DNA of 64,000 bases from Henningerozyma blattae CBS 6284 (lineage: Eukaryota > Ascomycota > Saccharomycetes > Saccharomycetales > Saccharomycetaceae). The position numbers and the translations under genes are program-made. The DNA is taken from the NCBI RefSeq assembly GCF_000315915.1, contig NC_020192.1, positions 806,001 to 870,000 of the forward strand. The letters are read 5' to 3'. Positions 1 through 11,664 of this stretch are shown piece after piece; the stretch's first letter is position 1; each line of letters opens with the position of its first letter. The notes below the pieces were generated by a model. It was not told the origin of the DNA, searched no databases, and saw nothing but the letters and a program-made list of their open reading frames with translations.

Positions 1-1
1 T

Positions 2-3000
2 CAAAATTCAATTGATGAACAGCAATCTTGTTATTTGCAACCAACCTCAATTTCTTCAGACAACAATTTTAATGATAATGGCACGAACAATGAAACAAAA
101 GATGCATCAATTACAATAAATGAAAAAATTGTCCCGTTAATTTTGGACATGCTTTGGGATAAGATTTATTATCCAATCTTTAAATGGTTTCAAGCTTGGA
201 AAAGACATTTATCTCCAAAATCTTCTCAAGAACAACCCAAATATGTGGAATTTAGAAAAATGAATTCTAAATTTAATAAATTTTTTTCAATTGTTCATAA
301 ATTTTATTATTTAACCATTGAATTATTGAATTCAAAATATGATATGTCAACAGTTATTTCTAATAAAATAATAAAAGATTTAAATTTGCCCTTATTTAAT
401 GAATCTAAAAAATATTCCAAACCAACAAAATTAATTGAATTGAAGCAAGATAGTAAATTTACTGTTCTGGTTGTTGTTTCATTTCACAGATGTGTTTTAT
501 ACCTTGGTTCGGCTCAAAGGTATAGAACAATGTCTGAAAAATTATTTGATAGATTTTCTGTTCAAGATTTCAAAAAAGCATTTAGATATTTGGATATTGC
601 ATCATTGTTACTACCATCAGTTGGTGAACCTCATTTACAAAAAAGTTTAATATATTTGAATACAAATAATTTCGGTTGTGCTACTTATGAATTTATCCGA
701 TGTTCATTATCAAGAATTCCAAATCAATCAGGTTTATCTATGTTTAAAACTATGATGTTTGATAAAAATAGTATTATACGTGAAAAATTTGATGAAATTT
801 TAAAATCTACTCAAGTTTATGAAATTTCAGGTTCTAAAATTGTTAATAGAGAAATTATTGAATATTATTTCTTGGCATTATTTGGTTGTTATTTTGCTCC
901 AACTTCGTGGACTAAGGAAAATAGTAATTTTGAAAAATTATATAATGATATGAATTTAAAATATTTGAAACGAATTTATTATGAAAGGATGAGTACACGT
1001 TATATCAAGAATATTCAATTAATCTTTAAAAATCTAATAATATTGATTGGCGGTTATCAATTATTAATTAATGAACAAAATAAAAAAATAACAACGTTAA
1101 ATGATTTAACTAATCAATTGATTAATTATTTGAATTTCACTTTTGAATTTATTTCTAATTTAATTGAAAATGTAATTAAGCCTGCATGGTGTAAAGATAT
1201 CGAAAATTGGGAATATTTGGCTATAATACGTATAATTGAATGTTGGATTAAATCAAATAAAATTATTCTTTTATTTTCACATCGTAATACTAAATTTTGT
1301 AAAAGTTTAGGAATCTTCTTAAATGAAATCTGGAAGAGTGAAAAATTGAATTTTGAAACTTTTTCTAAACATCGACCAAAGAGAAATTATTATTTCGAAG
1401 AAGATGTTATATTAAAGGAATTTTCATGTATTAATAATGTATTAACCGATTTCAATGATAATGAAATATTTTCTACAATTAATAAATCTGATCGATTGAT
1501 TGGCAATATCAATAAAGAAGAAAAATTAACAATTCAACAAGAAAATCAATTAAGATTAGAAGCTATTGTCTCCTCAGGCTATAAATTTTTAAATAATAAT
1601 TCATATGGTGTTGAATGGAATAATGATAAACATATTTATGAATTTAAAAATTGTAAAATTGAAATTAATAATAATAATATTACTAATAATTATATTAAGA
1701 TGAAATCAACTAATAATAATGAAACAATTTTTTCAAAGAAAAATAATGGATTCTCCAAAAGATCTAATGGAGAAAAATTAATTGCAGTAACAGAATTAGA
1801 AAATAAATTACAGCAGATTCGAAATCCCAAGAAATCACCTTCCACTTCATCAGCTCCAACCACTGCTTCATCGTTTATGAATAGAAGAAGTACTGAACCT
1901 TGGGGGTATAGTGGTTCATCTGTTCCCATGGCGCCAGAATCATTTACTATTAGACCAAGTTCTGCATTGACAAGTAAGAAAGATGATAATGTACAAGAAG
2001 ATGTACAAATGGATGAAAATGAAGTTGATACGAGTGATAAACTAGAAATTAATGATGAAGATAACGAAATAGACGATGAAAAGGAAACAAGTAATCAAAA
2101 ATGTGAAACAGAACAGGCACAATTGAATCAAGATATCGCTAATGATGAGAAATTATCTAAATATATTAATAGTGTATTACAAGATGATGAAGATTCTGAT
2201 GAAGAAGTGTTGAGCTTCTTACAACCACAAGTCCAACAAACTTGTATGTCATATAACAATATAAGCGTTTCATCATCCTTACCTTATCAACCGATTTATT
2301 CTCGTAATTCTACACCTAACAAATCTCCTCAAACATCGACACAAATTAACATAAGAAGTAGTAGTACAAATAATACAAACACTGAATCATCATTTCCATT
2401 TAGTATGCAATTCCCATCTCGTTCAAATACTACTACTACTGGTTCTCCCTACATTGCATCTACCAATATAAACACTGTCGCATCTGCTACTACGACTGCA
2501 AACACAACCGCTTCTACTTCTGCTTCTACTTCTACAACACAAACACATGAAGAGAGTAATAATACTGATAAATCGAATCTAAGTAGTAGTAGTAGTAGTT
2601 TTCAAATCCCATTCCAACAAATCCCAAATACATCCTCTGGTACGTATTCCAACATGAATATGAACATGACTATGTCTCCCATGGGTATACCCATGCCCAT
2701 GCCATTGACAACAAATGGCATAACAACCAATCCGGAAACGATGTACCCAAATGTATCACAAGGAATCACCACCAGTTGGTCTGATAACTTCTTCCAAGAC
2801 GCAAATAGGCCGTATCCTCCCCCTCCACCTCAATCAATATATCCTCCTTTCACCAACAACTCAATGAACATGGCCATGCAGAATATGGTGCCTTCACCCA
2901 ACAGAACTACTTCTAATACAAGCACAACTACAACCTCAAACGCAAATGCAAATGCAAACACAAATACCAGTTTCATGAACATGAACATCCGTATGGGCAT

Positions 3001-3073
3001 GGGCATGGGCATGAACATGAACATGCAAGGTCAAATGCCTCGTCCTCCTCCCCCACAGGGCCCACTGTTCTAG
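2..3073 (+). CDS. EBS1: Ebs1-like protein of the EST1/SMG7 family (5' partial)
   Basis: The frame is open to the first base of the window, and the first in-frame candidate start inside it is only a TTG at 35, so the true ATG lies upstream and the gene is 5' truncated. The N-terminal third (about residues 50-330 of the visible part) is the helical 14-3-3-like/TPR region of the EST1/EBS1/SMG7 family, including SFHRCVLYLGSAQRYR and a stretch of paired helices. Known family role: Ebs1 is linked to nonsense-mediated decay, translation control and telomere maintenance. The C-terminal half is low complexity: an acidic patch, Ser/Thr-rich runs, then Met/Asn/Gly/Pro-rich repeats (MGMGMGMNMNM) to the end. 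No PIN domain is visible, which argues against the Esl1/Esl2 relatives. The visible 1023 residues already exceed the S. cerevisiae protein (884). MSS4 follows, as in S. cerevisiae (YDR206W, YDR208W), which favours EBS1 over EST1. Confidence 0.85.
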   Translation, partial: QNSIDEQQSCYLQPTSISSDNNFNDNGTNNETKDASITINEKIVPLILDMLWDKIYYPIFKWFQAWKRHLSPKSSQEQPKYVEFRKMNSKFNKFFSIVHKFYYLTIELLNSKYDMSTVISNKIIKDLNLPLFNESKKYSKPTKLIELKQDSKFTVLVVVSFHRCVLYLGSAQRYRTMSEKLFDRFSVQDFKKAFRYLDIASLLLPSVGEPHLQKSLIYLNTNNFGCATYEFIRCSLSRIPNQSGLSMFKTMMFDKNSIIREKFDEILKSTQVYEISGSKIVNREIIEYYFLALFGCYFAPTSWTKENSNFEKLYNDMNLKYLKRIYYERMSTRYIKNIQLIFKNLIILIGGYQLLINEQNKKITTLNDLTNQLINYLNFTFEFISNLIENVIKPAWCKDIENWEYLAIIRIIECWIKSNKIILLFSHRNTKFCKSLGIFLNEIWKSEKLNFETFSKHRPKRNYYFEEDVILKEFSCINNVLTDFNDNEIFSTINKSDRLIGNINKEEKLTIQQENQLRLEAIVSSGYKFLNNNSYGVEWNNDKHIYEFKNCKIEINNNNITNNYIKMKSTNNNETIFSKKNNGFSKRSNGEKLIAVTELENKLQQIRNPKKSPSTSSAPTTASSFMNRRSTEPWGYSGSSVPMAPESFTIRPSSALTSKKDDNVQEDVQMDENEVDTSDKLEINDEDNEIDDEKETSNQKCETEQAQLNQDIANDEKLSKYINSVLQDDEDSDEEVLSFLQPQVQQTCMSYNNISVSSSLPYQPIYSRNSTPNKSPQTSTQINIRSSSTNNTNTESSFPFSMQFPSRSNTTTTGSPYIASTNINTVASATTTANTTASTSASTSTTQTHEESNNTDKSNLSSSSSSFQIPFQQIPNTSSGTYSNMNMNMTMSPMGIPMPMPLTTNGITTNPETMYPNVSQGITTSWSDNFFQDANRPYPPPPPQSIYPPFTNNSMNMAMQNMVPSPNRTTSNTSTTTTSNANANANTNTSFMNMNIRMGMGMGMNMNMQGQMPRPPPPQGPLF

Positions 3074-3907
3074 TTTCACTCCCTTCCTCTGTATCTGTAT
3101 AACTATCTATATACTATGTACGTCTCTAGTCGTGTACCTCACTGACACCCTTCTAGCATGTAAATGGTAAGATGGTTTGACCTGTAATACTAATTAACTG
3201 GTTAGCTAAGCTTCTTAATTTATCAAACATCACGTGCCCATTCTTTATATATTTCTTGGGTGTCTTAATATTTTTTTTCAGCCGGCCGCTTACTTATTCT
3301 GTCTGGGGTAAACAACCAGCACGAGTAAACAGCTGTTTGTGTCGGGTCACGTTGCACGATGTGTCCGTGAGAGAAGCGAGCGATTTAAAAATGACCAAGA
3401 AACTAAGAGCTAAGGATTTGCATGACGTTGTTGACAATATACAAAAAGATCACCAAGCATATAATAAGCGTGCACTGGACTAAGCATAGCAACTAGGGCG
3501 CTAGCCAGGATAATAAACCAGCACCACCACCACCTTTTGAAACACTCCGAACCACCATTTACTCGTCGAATTGGGCCTCGTCGAATCGTGTTGAGACTAC
3601 AAGCAAGATAGAGAGTATCTGGGTAGTGAATACCGTCTCTCTCGACCCATCTTCATCTGCTACTATCACACATTGTATCCAGCATCCACTGTCGTTAAAG
3701 TCAGGACTGGTTGTGTATTGGCATTTTATCATCTAGAGCATCATCCTCAACAAGCAGAAAATCAATTTCCAGTATACTTGTAGGCAAGACTTATCATCTT
3801 CACGGAAAAATATTATATTCAGCAAAAACAAGGAGTTCTAGGATTCCGATTTGAATAACAAAAGAAGGATCATTACTCGGTCACTCTTAGTGTTGAGACA
3901 TCTCTAA
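3074..3907. other. EBS1-MSS4 spacer; no gene supported
   Basis: These 834 bases hold the EBS1 3' region and the MSS4 promoter and leader. In S. cerevisiae the UME6 gene lies between these two genes on the opposite strand; no UME6-like zinc-cluster frame is present here. A frame starting with TTG at 3256, with an internal ATG at 3391 giving 30 codons, has no recognisable similarity. A CACGTG core is near 3234. Confidence 0.6.
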
Positions 3908-6900
3908 ATGGTACTCACATCACCTACGACACATAGCAATAACACGTTTCTTCTCGATGTATCTATGGCAAGACCGTCTGTTTCCAATAACTCTTCTGGT
4001 ATCAATAATATAAGCATGACCCAGCACCAGCATCAACATCAACATTCTAGAAATTTACAGCCATTCCCCTCCAATAATACAACATTTAACGGTGGTGATC
4101 ATTCAAGGTCCAATTCAGAATCTATGTTAGAAAGTTTGAAATTATCCAACCATGAAACTTCACCTCCTTCTACTCCAACCTCTATTGAAGAATCTACGCC
4201 GAAAAAGAAGCATTCCATTTCAACAGATAACACTTCTATAGCAAATTCGGCTCATAATACATCAAGTAATGTCATGTCATCCAAGAGAAACAATTTATCA
4301 AACGCGTCAAGTATACATAATATTCAAATCAGTAATAATATTAATAATAACAGTATAACAAGTCGGTCTTCCACACCATTTTTCGATGCATTGGATGAAC
4401 CACTGGGAAATTTGAAATTGATGAACGGTTCTGCCACAACTACCACTGCAACTACTTCAGATATTTTTTATTCTCTAAATGGTAGTACTCATAGTTTGTC
4501 ACATAATAATAATAATAATAATGGTAATAGTAATAATAATAACTCAGGCTCTCTTCCGAGAGGGTCTCTTGATCCGATATTTATTAATAAACAAAAACAA
4601 TTACAAATACAAAAGCAAATACAGATACAACAATCACAATTGCTGTCACAGTCGCAATCTCAGCCGCAATTACAGCCACAACCCCAACCCCAACTGCAGC
4701 GCTCTCCTCCTCTTCAACTCCAGTCACACTCACAACATCGTCATATTGAAGATTTCAAATATCCAATAACTGATTATGATTATGATAATGATAATAATAA
4801 TAATGATAATAGCACTACGATGAATGAGCATATAATATCTCAAAATAATATCCATGACAACGAATATTCGCCATATATATCTCCAATTAAAGAAATATCT
4901 GTTTCTCCAATACATTCCACATATTCAAATATTTCTGTATTAGATGAACTGGATAGAATAAGTAAAAAACATTCACCAACATTTATAAATCCAGATGCAG
5001 ACATTCATAAAGATAGCCGTAGCATATCATCAAGTTTACATTTAAATTATGATGATGATCATTTTAGTTTAAATGGATCCATTAATACTAGTAATAATTC
5101 AATTTCGCATCCTATACCGCATAATAATACGCCTACTACACCTAATAACAATTCGCATACACATACTATAAATAATGACAAAACTATACATCAAAAATAT
5201 TATGCTCATATTCACCAATCACCCTCAAAGATACAATCCACTATAAATAAAAAGAATGATAATAATTCATATAATAATGACAATAAAAACATTAATATTA
5301 ACAATAGAAATATTAATATTAGTAATAATAATAATAATTTGAATTGTGATAATATAAACATGGATTATGATAATGTAAACACCATTTGTGATGATTCAAA
5401 TGTTAATTATGATAATTCCAACATTAATTATAATAATGATACAATTAACGATAGTACTCTCCCCACTGACAACACCAGTTTACTTGAAATAACAGCACTA
5501 CCTACAGAGAATCAACCTCATCAATTATATAATACAAATTCAATCTCACAAACAAATACAAAGGAAAGAAGACAAACAATTAGTTCCACTGATCATTCAA
5601 TACATACTGTTGGCACCACAAGAGATATTCGTAGTGGTTCTAATGGTAGTACTGTTGGAAGTGGGGCTGGTGTTGGTAGCTTTATTCTTGACAATAATAG
5701 TCTAATAAAAACTGGTTCTTATTTACAAACTTCAAATGATGATAAAATTTTATTGAATAGAAGAGTGTTAAGATTATCTAAAACTAATAATTTGAATAAT
5801 TTAAGAAGAAAAAGAAGAGATACTCAAGATTCTACCATTTCTAATATTCCATTCCATGCATCAAAACATTCTCAAATTATGCCATTAGATATACCATTTA
5901 CTAATGCTCAACGATCTACTGATGAACTTCCTCTTGCAATTTCCAATACAAGTATTCATGACATTACAAATATCAGAAATGATGATGAGCTTAATGTTGT
6001 TACAACTACCAATAATAACAATAATAATGCTACAACTAATTTATCAAGCATTGATAGAAGAAGAACAACGAATTTATCGATGCTTTCTCTACCAATATCA
6101 AGATTAACAGTAGTCACATCAAATAATAATCAAGACAAAGCTCAGCGTCCAAGTATGAGAAGTGGTCATTATCAATCAGCTTCAACTAATTCATTACCTC
6201 CAAGTATGATAAGAAAAACAAAAATTAAAAATAAAAATGATGGTGGAGCAAAAAGGTCCGAATCTGCCACTGCTGAAATTAAAAAAATGAGAGAATCTTT
6301 AGTTCTTAAAAGAGAATTGAAAAAAAGTAAAAGAAAATCATTTCTAATAGATGATGATCGTGTCTTAATTGGGAATAGAGTTAGTGAAGGCCATGTCAAT
6401 TTTATCATTGCATATAATATGCTGACAGGGATCAGAGTAGCTGTCTCGAGATGTTCTGGAATAATGAAACCTTTATGCCAAGAAGATTTTACTTATACTA
6501 AAAAATTAGCATTTGATTATCATGGTAATGAATTAACTCCTTCTTCTCAATATGCTTTTAAATTTAAAGATTATTGTCCTGAGGTCTTTAGAGAAATTAG
6601 ATCCTTATTTGGTCTTGATCCTGCTGATTATTTAGTTTCCTTAACTTCTAAATATATTTTAAGTGAATTAAATTCTCCAGGTAAAAGTGGTTCATTTTTT
6701 TATTATTCAAGAGATTATCGTTATATTATAAAGACAATTCATCATGCAGAACATATTCATTTAAGAAGGCATTTGAAAGAATATTATTTACATATTAAAA
6801 ATAATCCAAACACTTTAGTTTGTCAATTTTATGGGTTACATCGTGTGAAGATGCCAATATCTTTTCAAAATAAAGTCAAGCATCGAAAGATTTATTTCAT

Positions 6901-7573
6901 TGTCATGAATAACTTGTTCCCACCTCATTTAGAAATTGATCGGACTTTTGATTTAAAGGGGTCAACATGGAAAAGATTTACACCAGTTGACGTTAAAAGA
7001 TTGAATAAAGATCCTAATTATAGACCTATTATGAAAGATTTAAACTGGATTGATTTAGATGGTCAAATTCAATTTGGACCAGAAAAAAAGAAAAAATTCT
7101 TAAAACAATTGAAGAAAGATGTAGAATTAATGGCTAAATTGAATACAATGGATTATTCCTTATTATTAGGTATCCATCATATTAAAAGAAAGACTCCACA
7201 TATTGATGCTGATGGTCATATAATAGATTCAGAGGATTTTGATGAATTTGGTAATGAAATGACACATACTTCAGGTCTTATTAGACCGCATTATTTTAAA
7301 TCTTATGAAGGTGGGATTAGAGGGTCTGATGAAAATGATAAAGATATTGATGTCATCTATTACATGGGAATTATTGATTGTTTAACTAACTACTCTTTTG
7401 TTAAGAAATTAGAAACATTTTGGAGAAGTTTAAGGCATGATTTGAAAATAGTTAGTGCTGTTCCACCGGGAGATTACGCTGGAAGATTTTATGAATTTAT
7501 CGAAGATTCGGTGGATCCATTACCACCAAAAAAATTTAAAGACGATCCAAATAAAAAACGTTATAAAGATTGA
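3908..7573 (+). CDS. MSS4: Phosphatidylinositol-4-phosphate 5-kinase
   Basis: Makes PI(4,5)P2 at the plasma membrane, controlling actin organisation and morphogenesis (family knowledge for Mss4). The kinase core is in the last ~400 residues, from about residue 815: a glycine-rich start ([10 protein letters not shown]), the IIK lysine region ([11 protein letters not shown]), the [10 protein letters not shown] motif, [12 protein letters not shown], and the C-terminal [17 protein letters not shown] block. The first ~800 residues are low complexity, with poly-Asn, Gln/Pro/Leu repeats (about residues 215-270) and many Ser/Thr-Pro sites. At 1221 residues it is much longer than the S. cerevisiae protein (779), and nearly all of the excess is in that N-terminal part. 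The ATG at 3908 is the first in a long open frame. It sits between EBS1 and GCD6, as in S. cerevisiae. A CDC42 gene lies nearby, but no shared regulation can be read from the sequence. Confidence 0.95.
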   Translation: MVLTSPTTHSNNTFLLDVSMARPSVSNNSSGINNISMTQHQHQHQHSRNLQPFPSNNTTFNGGDHSRSNSESMLESLKLSNHETSPPSTPTSIEESTPKKKHSISTDNTSIANSAHNTSSNVMSSKRNNLSNASSIHNIQISNNINNNSITSRSSTPFFDALDEPLGNLKLMNGSATTTTATTSDIFYSLNGSTHSLSHNNNNNNGNSNNNNSGSLPRGSLDPIFINKQKQLQIQKQIQIQQSQLLSQSQSQPQLQPQPQPQLQRSPPLQLQSHSQHRHIEDFKYPITDYDYDNDNNNNDNSTTMNEHIISQNNIHDNEYSPYISPIKEISVSPIHSTYSNISVLDELDRISKKHSPTFINPDADIHKDSRSISSSLHLNYDDDHFSLNGSINTSNNSISHPIPHNNTPTTPNNNSHTHTINNDKTIHQKYYAHIHQSPSKIQSTINKKNDNNSYNNDNKNININNRNINISNNNNNLNCDNINMDYDNVNTICDDSNVNYDNSNINYNNDTINDSTLPTDNTSLLEITALPTENQPHQLYNTNSISQTNTKERRQTISSTDHSIHTVGTTRDIRSGSNGSTVGSGAGVGSFILDNNSLIKTGSYLQTSNDDKILLNRRVLRLSKTNNLNNLRRKRRDTQDSTISNIPFHASKHSQIMPLDIPFTNAQRSTDELPLAISNTSIHDITNIRNDDELNVVTTTNNNNNNATTNLSSIDRRRTTNLSMLSLPISRLTVVTSNNNQDKAQRPSMRSGHYQSASTNSLPPSMIRKTKIKNKNDGGAKRSESATAEIKKMRESLVLKRELKKSKRKSFLIDDDRVLIGNRVSEGHVNFIIAYNMLTGIRVAVSRCSGIMKPLCQEDFTYTKKLAFDYHGNELTPSSQYAFKFKDYCPEVFREIRSLFGLDPADYLVSLTSKYILSELNSPGKSGSFFYYSRDYRYIIKTIHHAEHIHLRRHLKEYYLHIKNNPNTLVCQFYGLHRVKMPISFQNKVKHRKIYFIVMNNLFPPHLEIDRTFDLKGSTWKRFTPVDVKRLNKDPNYRPIMKDLNWIDLDGQIQFGPEKKKKFLKQLKKDVELMAKLNTMDYSLLLGIHHIKRKTPHIDADGHIIDSEDFDEFGNEMTHTSGLIRPHYFKSYEGGIRGSDENDKDIDVIYYMGIIDCLTNYSFVKKLETFWRSLRHDLKIVSAVPPGDYAGRFYEFIEDSVDPLPPKKFKDDPNKKRYKD

Positions 7574-8196
7574 TCATAGTAATTTTTATATCGTTTACAT
7601 AAGGAAATTGTTTATGTAACTATATTAACTTATATAATCATTTATAATTAATTAATTTATTGATTATCATTTCAAATGCCTTTAATGTAAGGCAAATATA
7701 TTCACGGTACTGAAAATGTGAATATTTAGCAATTAGTATAATGTTTATATTTTAATACCATTCTTAGTATATTAGAGTAGATTTATTTTTGAAATTTTAA
7801 GAATTGTTTCAATTTATATATTTTAAAATCTTGAAAGCATCTAAAAAATATTTAATTTTATTCAAGTTAAATGGATTAAAGAATTTTTCTTTTTGAGAGT
7901 ATTAAATTTTCCAATTAATAATCTCCATTTTTTTTTCATCGTAATATTCCCCCAGTACCTTCATATAAGTAAAAAAATACCAACGTTCAAACAATATTTA
8001 AAAAAAATAAGATTAAGAATACTTTAAATCACCCATTAAAAATAATTACATAATTATTTAGGCATTTCAAAATAAAAAATTTATAGAAAAATAGTTATTG
8101 TTTGAACAATTGACCTGAAATTACTCATTTAATGTTTTTTATTAACATATTTAACACCATTTATAGTACTCTCCTTTTACCATTACTTTCGAAAAT
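7574..8196. other. MSS4 3' region and tRNA upstream spacer
   Basis: AT-rich, with many poly-A/T runs. No open frame, repeat or RNA beyond the tRNA that follows is supported. Confidence 0.6.
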
Positions 8197-8332
8197 GCTC
8201 GTGTAGCTCAGTGGTTAGAGCTTCGTGCTTATAGGGGTTTTCAGATTACCTGAAACAACTGTACAAATTTGAGGAGTCATATCTTCAGGTTAAGCAACGC
8301 GACCGTCGAGGGTTCAAACCCCTCCTCGAGCA
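8197..8332 (+). tRNA. tI(UAU): tRNA-Ile (anticodon UAU), intron-containing
   Basis: Exon 1 (8197-8233) begins GCTCGTGTAGCTCAGTGGTT, with acceptor and D-arm/A-box. The anticodon loop is CTTATA plus an A from exon 2, placing the anticodon TAT at 8230-8232. A 63-base intron (8234-8296) follows position 37, the canonical site. Exon 2 (8297-8332) holds the anticodon 3' stem CGCGA, the T-arm/B-box GGTTCAAACCCC and the acceptor 3' strand CGAGCA. Acceptor pairing GCTCG..CGAGC and anticodon-stem pairing TCGTG/CGCGA are intact. A T-rich stretch just downstream can end Pol III transcription. This minor Ile tRNA reads AUA codons, carries a long intron in S. cerevisiae too, and from memory lies near GCD6 and near CDC42 there. 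Confidence 0.96.
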
Positions 8333-8664
8333 CTTTCATTTTTGAAAATTTCGTGTAGTCACGTGACTAATTTTCATGACACTTTGTAATATAGGAATTT
8401 GGAAAAAAAATAATCGCTATTAATGCTGGAAAAATCGATGGGATTGAAAAAAAAATTAGATTTTAGATTTAAGATTAAATATTAAAATATTTTATAGATT
8501 TGGATTATAGAAATACAATTGTACATTTGTTAATTGAATTTTCATTATAGACAGGTCTTGGTTAATGGGAAAAAACTAGAAGGGTAGGACTTAACAAACA
8601 CAAAAGGAATATATATTTATATTTATAGATAAACTTATTTTACACAAGACTGTTGTTATAAAAA
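8333..8664. other. tRNA-GCD6 spacer / GCD6 promoter
   Basis: AT-rich. A GTCACGTGAC palindrome lies near 8357-8366, a good Cbf1/bHLH-type site. No centromere-like CDEIII element was seen after it. Nothing else is supported. Confidence 0.5.
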
Positions 8665-10878
8665 ATGGCTGCCAAGAAGGGAAAACAAAATAATAACGAC
8701 AATTCCAGTGGTGGAAAACAAAAGGGGGGTTCCCAAAACTCTAAAAAGGGTGAAATGGTCCCAGAAGATCGTTTACAAGCTGTTGTTTTAACTGATTGTT
8801 TCCAAGACCGCTTCATGCCATTGACAGCCACTACTCCAAGATGTCTATTACCCTTTGGTAATGTTCCATTAATTGAATATACTTTGGAATTCTTAGCCAA
8901 ATCAGGTGTCAATGATGTTTATATTATGTGTTCTGCTCATGCAGAACAAGTCTCAACATATATTGAAAACTCCAAATGGAATTTACCTTGGTCCCCATTT
9001 AAAATACAAACTATTATGTCTCCAGAAGCACGTTCTGTGGGTGATGTTATGAGAGATTTAGATAATAGAGGTATTATCACAGACGACTTTGTTTTAGTTA
9101 GTGGTGATTTAATAACCAACGTTGAATTTGATAAACTATTAGAATTCCATAAATTTAAACATACCCAAGATAAAGATCATATTATGACCATGTGTTTAAG
9201 TAAAGCTGGTCAATATTATAAAAAAAGATCTATTGAACCTGCTACTTTTATTTTGGATAAATCTAATGATAGATGTATTTATTATCAAGATATTCCATTG
9301 CAATCTGCGAAATCAAAAACATCAGTTTCCATTGATCCTGAATTATTAGAAAATGTTGATGAATTTGTCTTAAGAAATGATTTAATTGATTGTCGTATTG
9401 ATATCTGTTCTCCTCAAGTTCCACCACTTTTCCAAGATAACTTTGATTATCAAACCTTAAGATCTGATTTTGTTAAAGGTGTCATTTCAAATGATCTATT
9501 GGGTAAATCAGTTTATGCATACATAACCAATGAATATGCTATGAGAATTGATGGATGGTATTCATATGATTTTGTCTCACAAGATTATTTGGGTAGATGG
9601 GTTTTCCCCTCTGTTATTGAATCCAATTTATTGGAAGATCAAACTTATACTCATGAATCTTCTCATATTTACAAAGAAAAAGATGTGGTCTTAGCACAAT
9701 CTTGTAAGATTGGGAAATGTACTGCCATTGGTTCCAAAACAACCATTGGTGAAGGTACAACAATTAGAAATTGTGTCATTGGCAGAAATTGTAAAGTGGG
9801 CAACAATATTTCTATTGAAAACAGTTATATCTGGGAAAACGCAGTTATTGAAGATAATTGTAAAATTAACCATTGTATAGTGGCCACAAATGTTAAAATT
9901 GGTAATAATGTTACTATCAATGATGGTTCTATTATTGGATTTAATGTTGTTATTGATGATAATATGGAAATTCCCAAAGATTCTAAAATTTCATCAACTC
10001 CAATTAATAAAAATAATTTGTTTGATAGTGTGTTATCTGATGATGATAATTCAGCTTCAGAAGAAGATGAAGATGAAAATGCTAACGGAAAATTAGCTAT
10101 TAATTTGGTTGGTGCAAAAGGTATTGGTTATATATATGAAAGTGAACTTTCTGATAATGATGTCGATGAATATGGATCAGATGATGGCAAAATCATTAAT
10201 AGTTTATCAAATAAATTTGAAGATATTTATTTGAGTGACACATCAATCTCATCTACTACTAAGAAAACTAAAAAGAAGAGATCAGCATCAATTAGTAGTG
10301 TTTATACAGATAGAGAAGAAATTGGTACCGATTCAGAAGATGAGGAAGAAGATTTCGAAAAAGAAGGTTTTGCTACAGTAGAAAGAGCTATTGAAAATAA
10401 TCATGACTTAGATACTGCATTATTAGAATTGAATACTCTAAGAATGAGTATGAATGTCACATATCATGAAGTTAGAACAGCCACTATTTCTGCTTTGCTA
10501 TCTAGAGTTTATCATTTCATTGCTACTCAAACTTTGGGTCCAAAAGATGCTTCATTAAAAGTGTTTAATCAATGGGGGTTATTATTTAAGAGACAATGTT
10601 TTGAAGATGCAGATTTCATTGATTTGATGAATATCTTGATGACTAAAACACTGGACCAAAAATTCGAAAAACCAGATTTAATATTATTTACAATTTTAAA
10701 CAACTTATATGATAATGATCTATTAGAGGAAGATGTCATTTATAAATGGTGGGATACGGTTTCTAAAGATTCTAAATACGACGAAGTTAAGAAATTGACC
10801 TCCAAATGGGTTGAATGGTTGAGAAATGCGGATGAAGAAACCTCATCAGAAGAAGATGATGATGAGGAAGGTGATTAA
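8665..10878 (+). CDS. GCD6: Translation initiation factor eIF2B epsilon (catalytic GEF subunit)
   Basis: Catalytic subunit of the eIF2B guanine-nucleotide exchange factor, which recycles eIF2-GDP in the cytosol and is the target of Gcn2-driven general control (family knowledge). The 737 residues show the expected order: a basic low-complexity leader, a nucleotidyltransferase-like domain (from about residue 30, RLQAVVLTDCFQDRFMPLT and CLLPFGNVPLIEYTLEF), left-handed beta-helix hexapeptide repeats (about 342-442, repeated I-G-x-x-x/I-N/E patterns), an acidic Ser-rich linker, and a C-terminal W2/HEAT domain (about 570-735) with the acidic-aromatic end WWDTVSKDSK and WVEWLRNADEE before an Asp/Glu tail. 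Length is close to S. cerevisiae Gcd6 (712). ATG 8665 has an A-rich context. It follows MSS4 and the tRNA, as expected from S. cerevisiae YDR208W-YDR211W. Confidence 0.97.
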   Translation: MAAKKGKQNNNDNSSGGKQKGGSQNSKKGEMVPEDRLQAVVLTDCFQDRFMPLTATTPRCLLPFGNVPLIEYTLEFLAKSGVNDVYIMCSAHAEQVSTYIENSKWNLPWSPFKIQTIMSPEARSVGDVMRDLDNRGIITDDFVLVSGDLITNVEFDKLLEFHKFKHTQDKDHIMTMCLSKAGQYYKKRSIEPATFILDKSNDRCIYYQDIPLQSAKSKTSVSIDPELLENVDEFVLRNDLIDCRIDICSPQVPPLFQDNFDYQTLRSDFVKGVISNDLLGKSVYAYITNEYAMRIDGWYSYDFVSQDYLGRWVFPSVIESNLLEDQTYTHESSHIYKEKDVVLAQSCKIGKCTAIGSKTTIGEGTTIRNCVIGRNCKVGNNISIENSYIWENAVIEDNCKINHCIVATNVKIGNNVTINDGSIIGFNVVIDDNMEIPKDSKISSTPINKNNLFDSVLSDDDNSASEEDEDENANGKLAINLVGAKGIGYIYESELSDNDVDEYGSDDGKIINSLSNKFEDIYLSDTSISSTTKKTKKKRSASISSVYTDREEIGTDSEDEEEDFEKEGFATVERAIENNHDLDTALLELNTLRMSMNVTYHEVRTATISALLSRVYHFIATQTLGPKDASLKVFNQWGLLFKRQCFEDADFIDLMNILMTKTLDQKFEKPDLILFTILNNLYDNDLLEEDVIYKWWDTVSKDSKYDEVKKLTSKWVEWLRNADEETSSEEDDDEEGD

Positions 10879-11664
10879 CTGTCTTTTTAAAAAAATTGTA
10901 CATTTGATATCCCCCCCACTCTCTTTGAGCCTCAACTTTTTATTATATTTTTCTTTATATTTCTATTTTTATCTTTTCCTTTTTGCATTCCTCATCTCCT
11001 TGAGACAAACCTCAGTTTTGTAATTTAATTTCATTATAATAATTTGACTTTTTCTTACCATATTTTGTATCTAATGTACATAACTAACTACCAATCTGTC
11101 ATCATATAAAATGATATAATCATTGAATGCTTATTTCGTAAAGTTATTAATGTCATTCCTGATATAAGGCACAAGTTACCCTCCTTTTGTCGACTGTTTT
11201 TCGATTTGAAACGGATTTTTGCCAATCCAGAAAACAAAGAAAGGCTGAAATTTATTAACAAAACAGCCCTTTTTAAAACTTAAAATCCCCATTGTTAATG
11301 GATATAATTAAGAATTAGAAATAATTATACCAATAAATTTGTGAATCGTTATTTTATTAATTAGTTTATTTTGTCATACTTCCAATTTACTTTTGTAAAA
11401 GAATTTAACTTAGAAACAGTTAAAAATTGATTGAATTTGAAAGCTGACTAATAATTGCTCGACACGAAAATTAAAACAACCAAATTTTTACTAAAAAGAT
11501 AGTTAACCAATTCAATCCTATTAAGTAGTATTTGAAAAGAACAATAAAGCTATAATTAAGTATCAATTAGTCGAGTTTTTTTTATCTATAAGTTTAAAGT
11601 TTATCAATTTAATTATACTGAAACCATAATATTTTAATATTCAAAAAAAATAAAAATAAAAAAT
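10879..11664. other. GCD6-CDC42 spacer
   Basis: AT-rich 3' region of GCD6 (T-rich run about 10940-10985) followed by the CDC42 promoter and an A-rich leader. No further gene is supported. Confidence 0.6.

Noticed and set aside
3256..3483. 75-codon frame in the EBS1-MSS4 spacer
   Set aside because: TTG start, no similarity; the ATG-initiated part is only 30 codons.
8355..8460. Centromere starting at the GTCACGTGAC palindrome
   Set aside because: No ~80-bp very AT-rich CDEII followed by a CDEIII-like TTCCGAA was seen.
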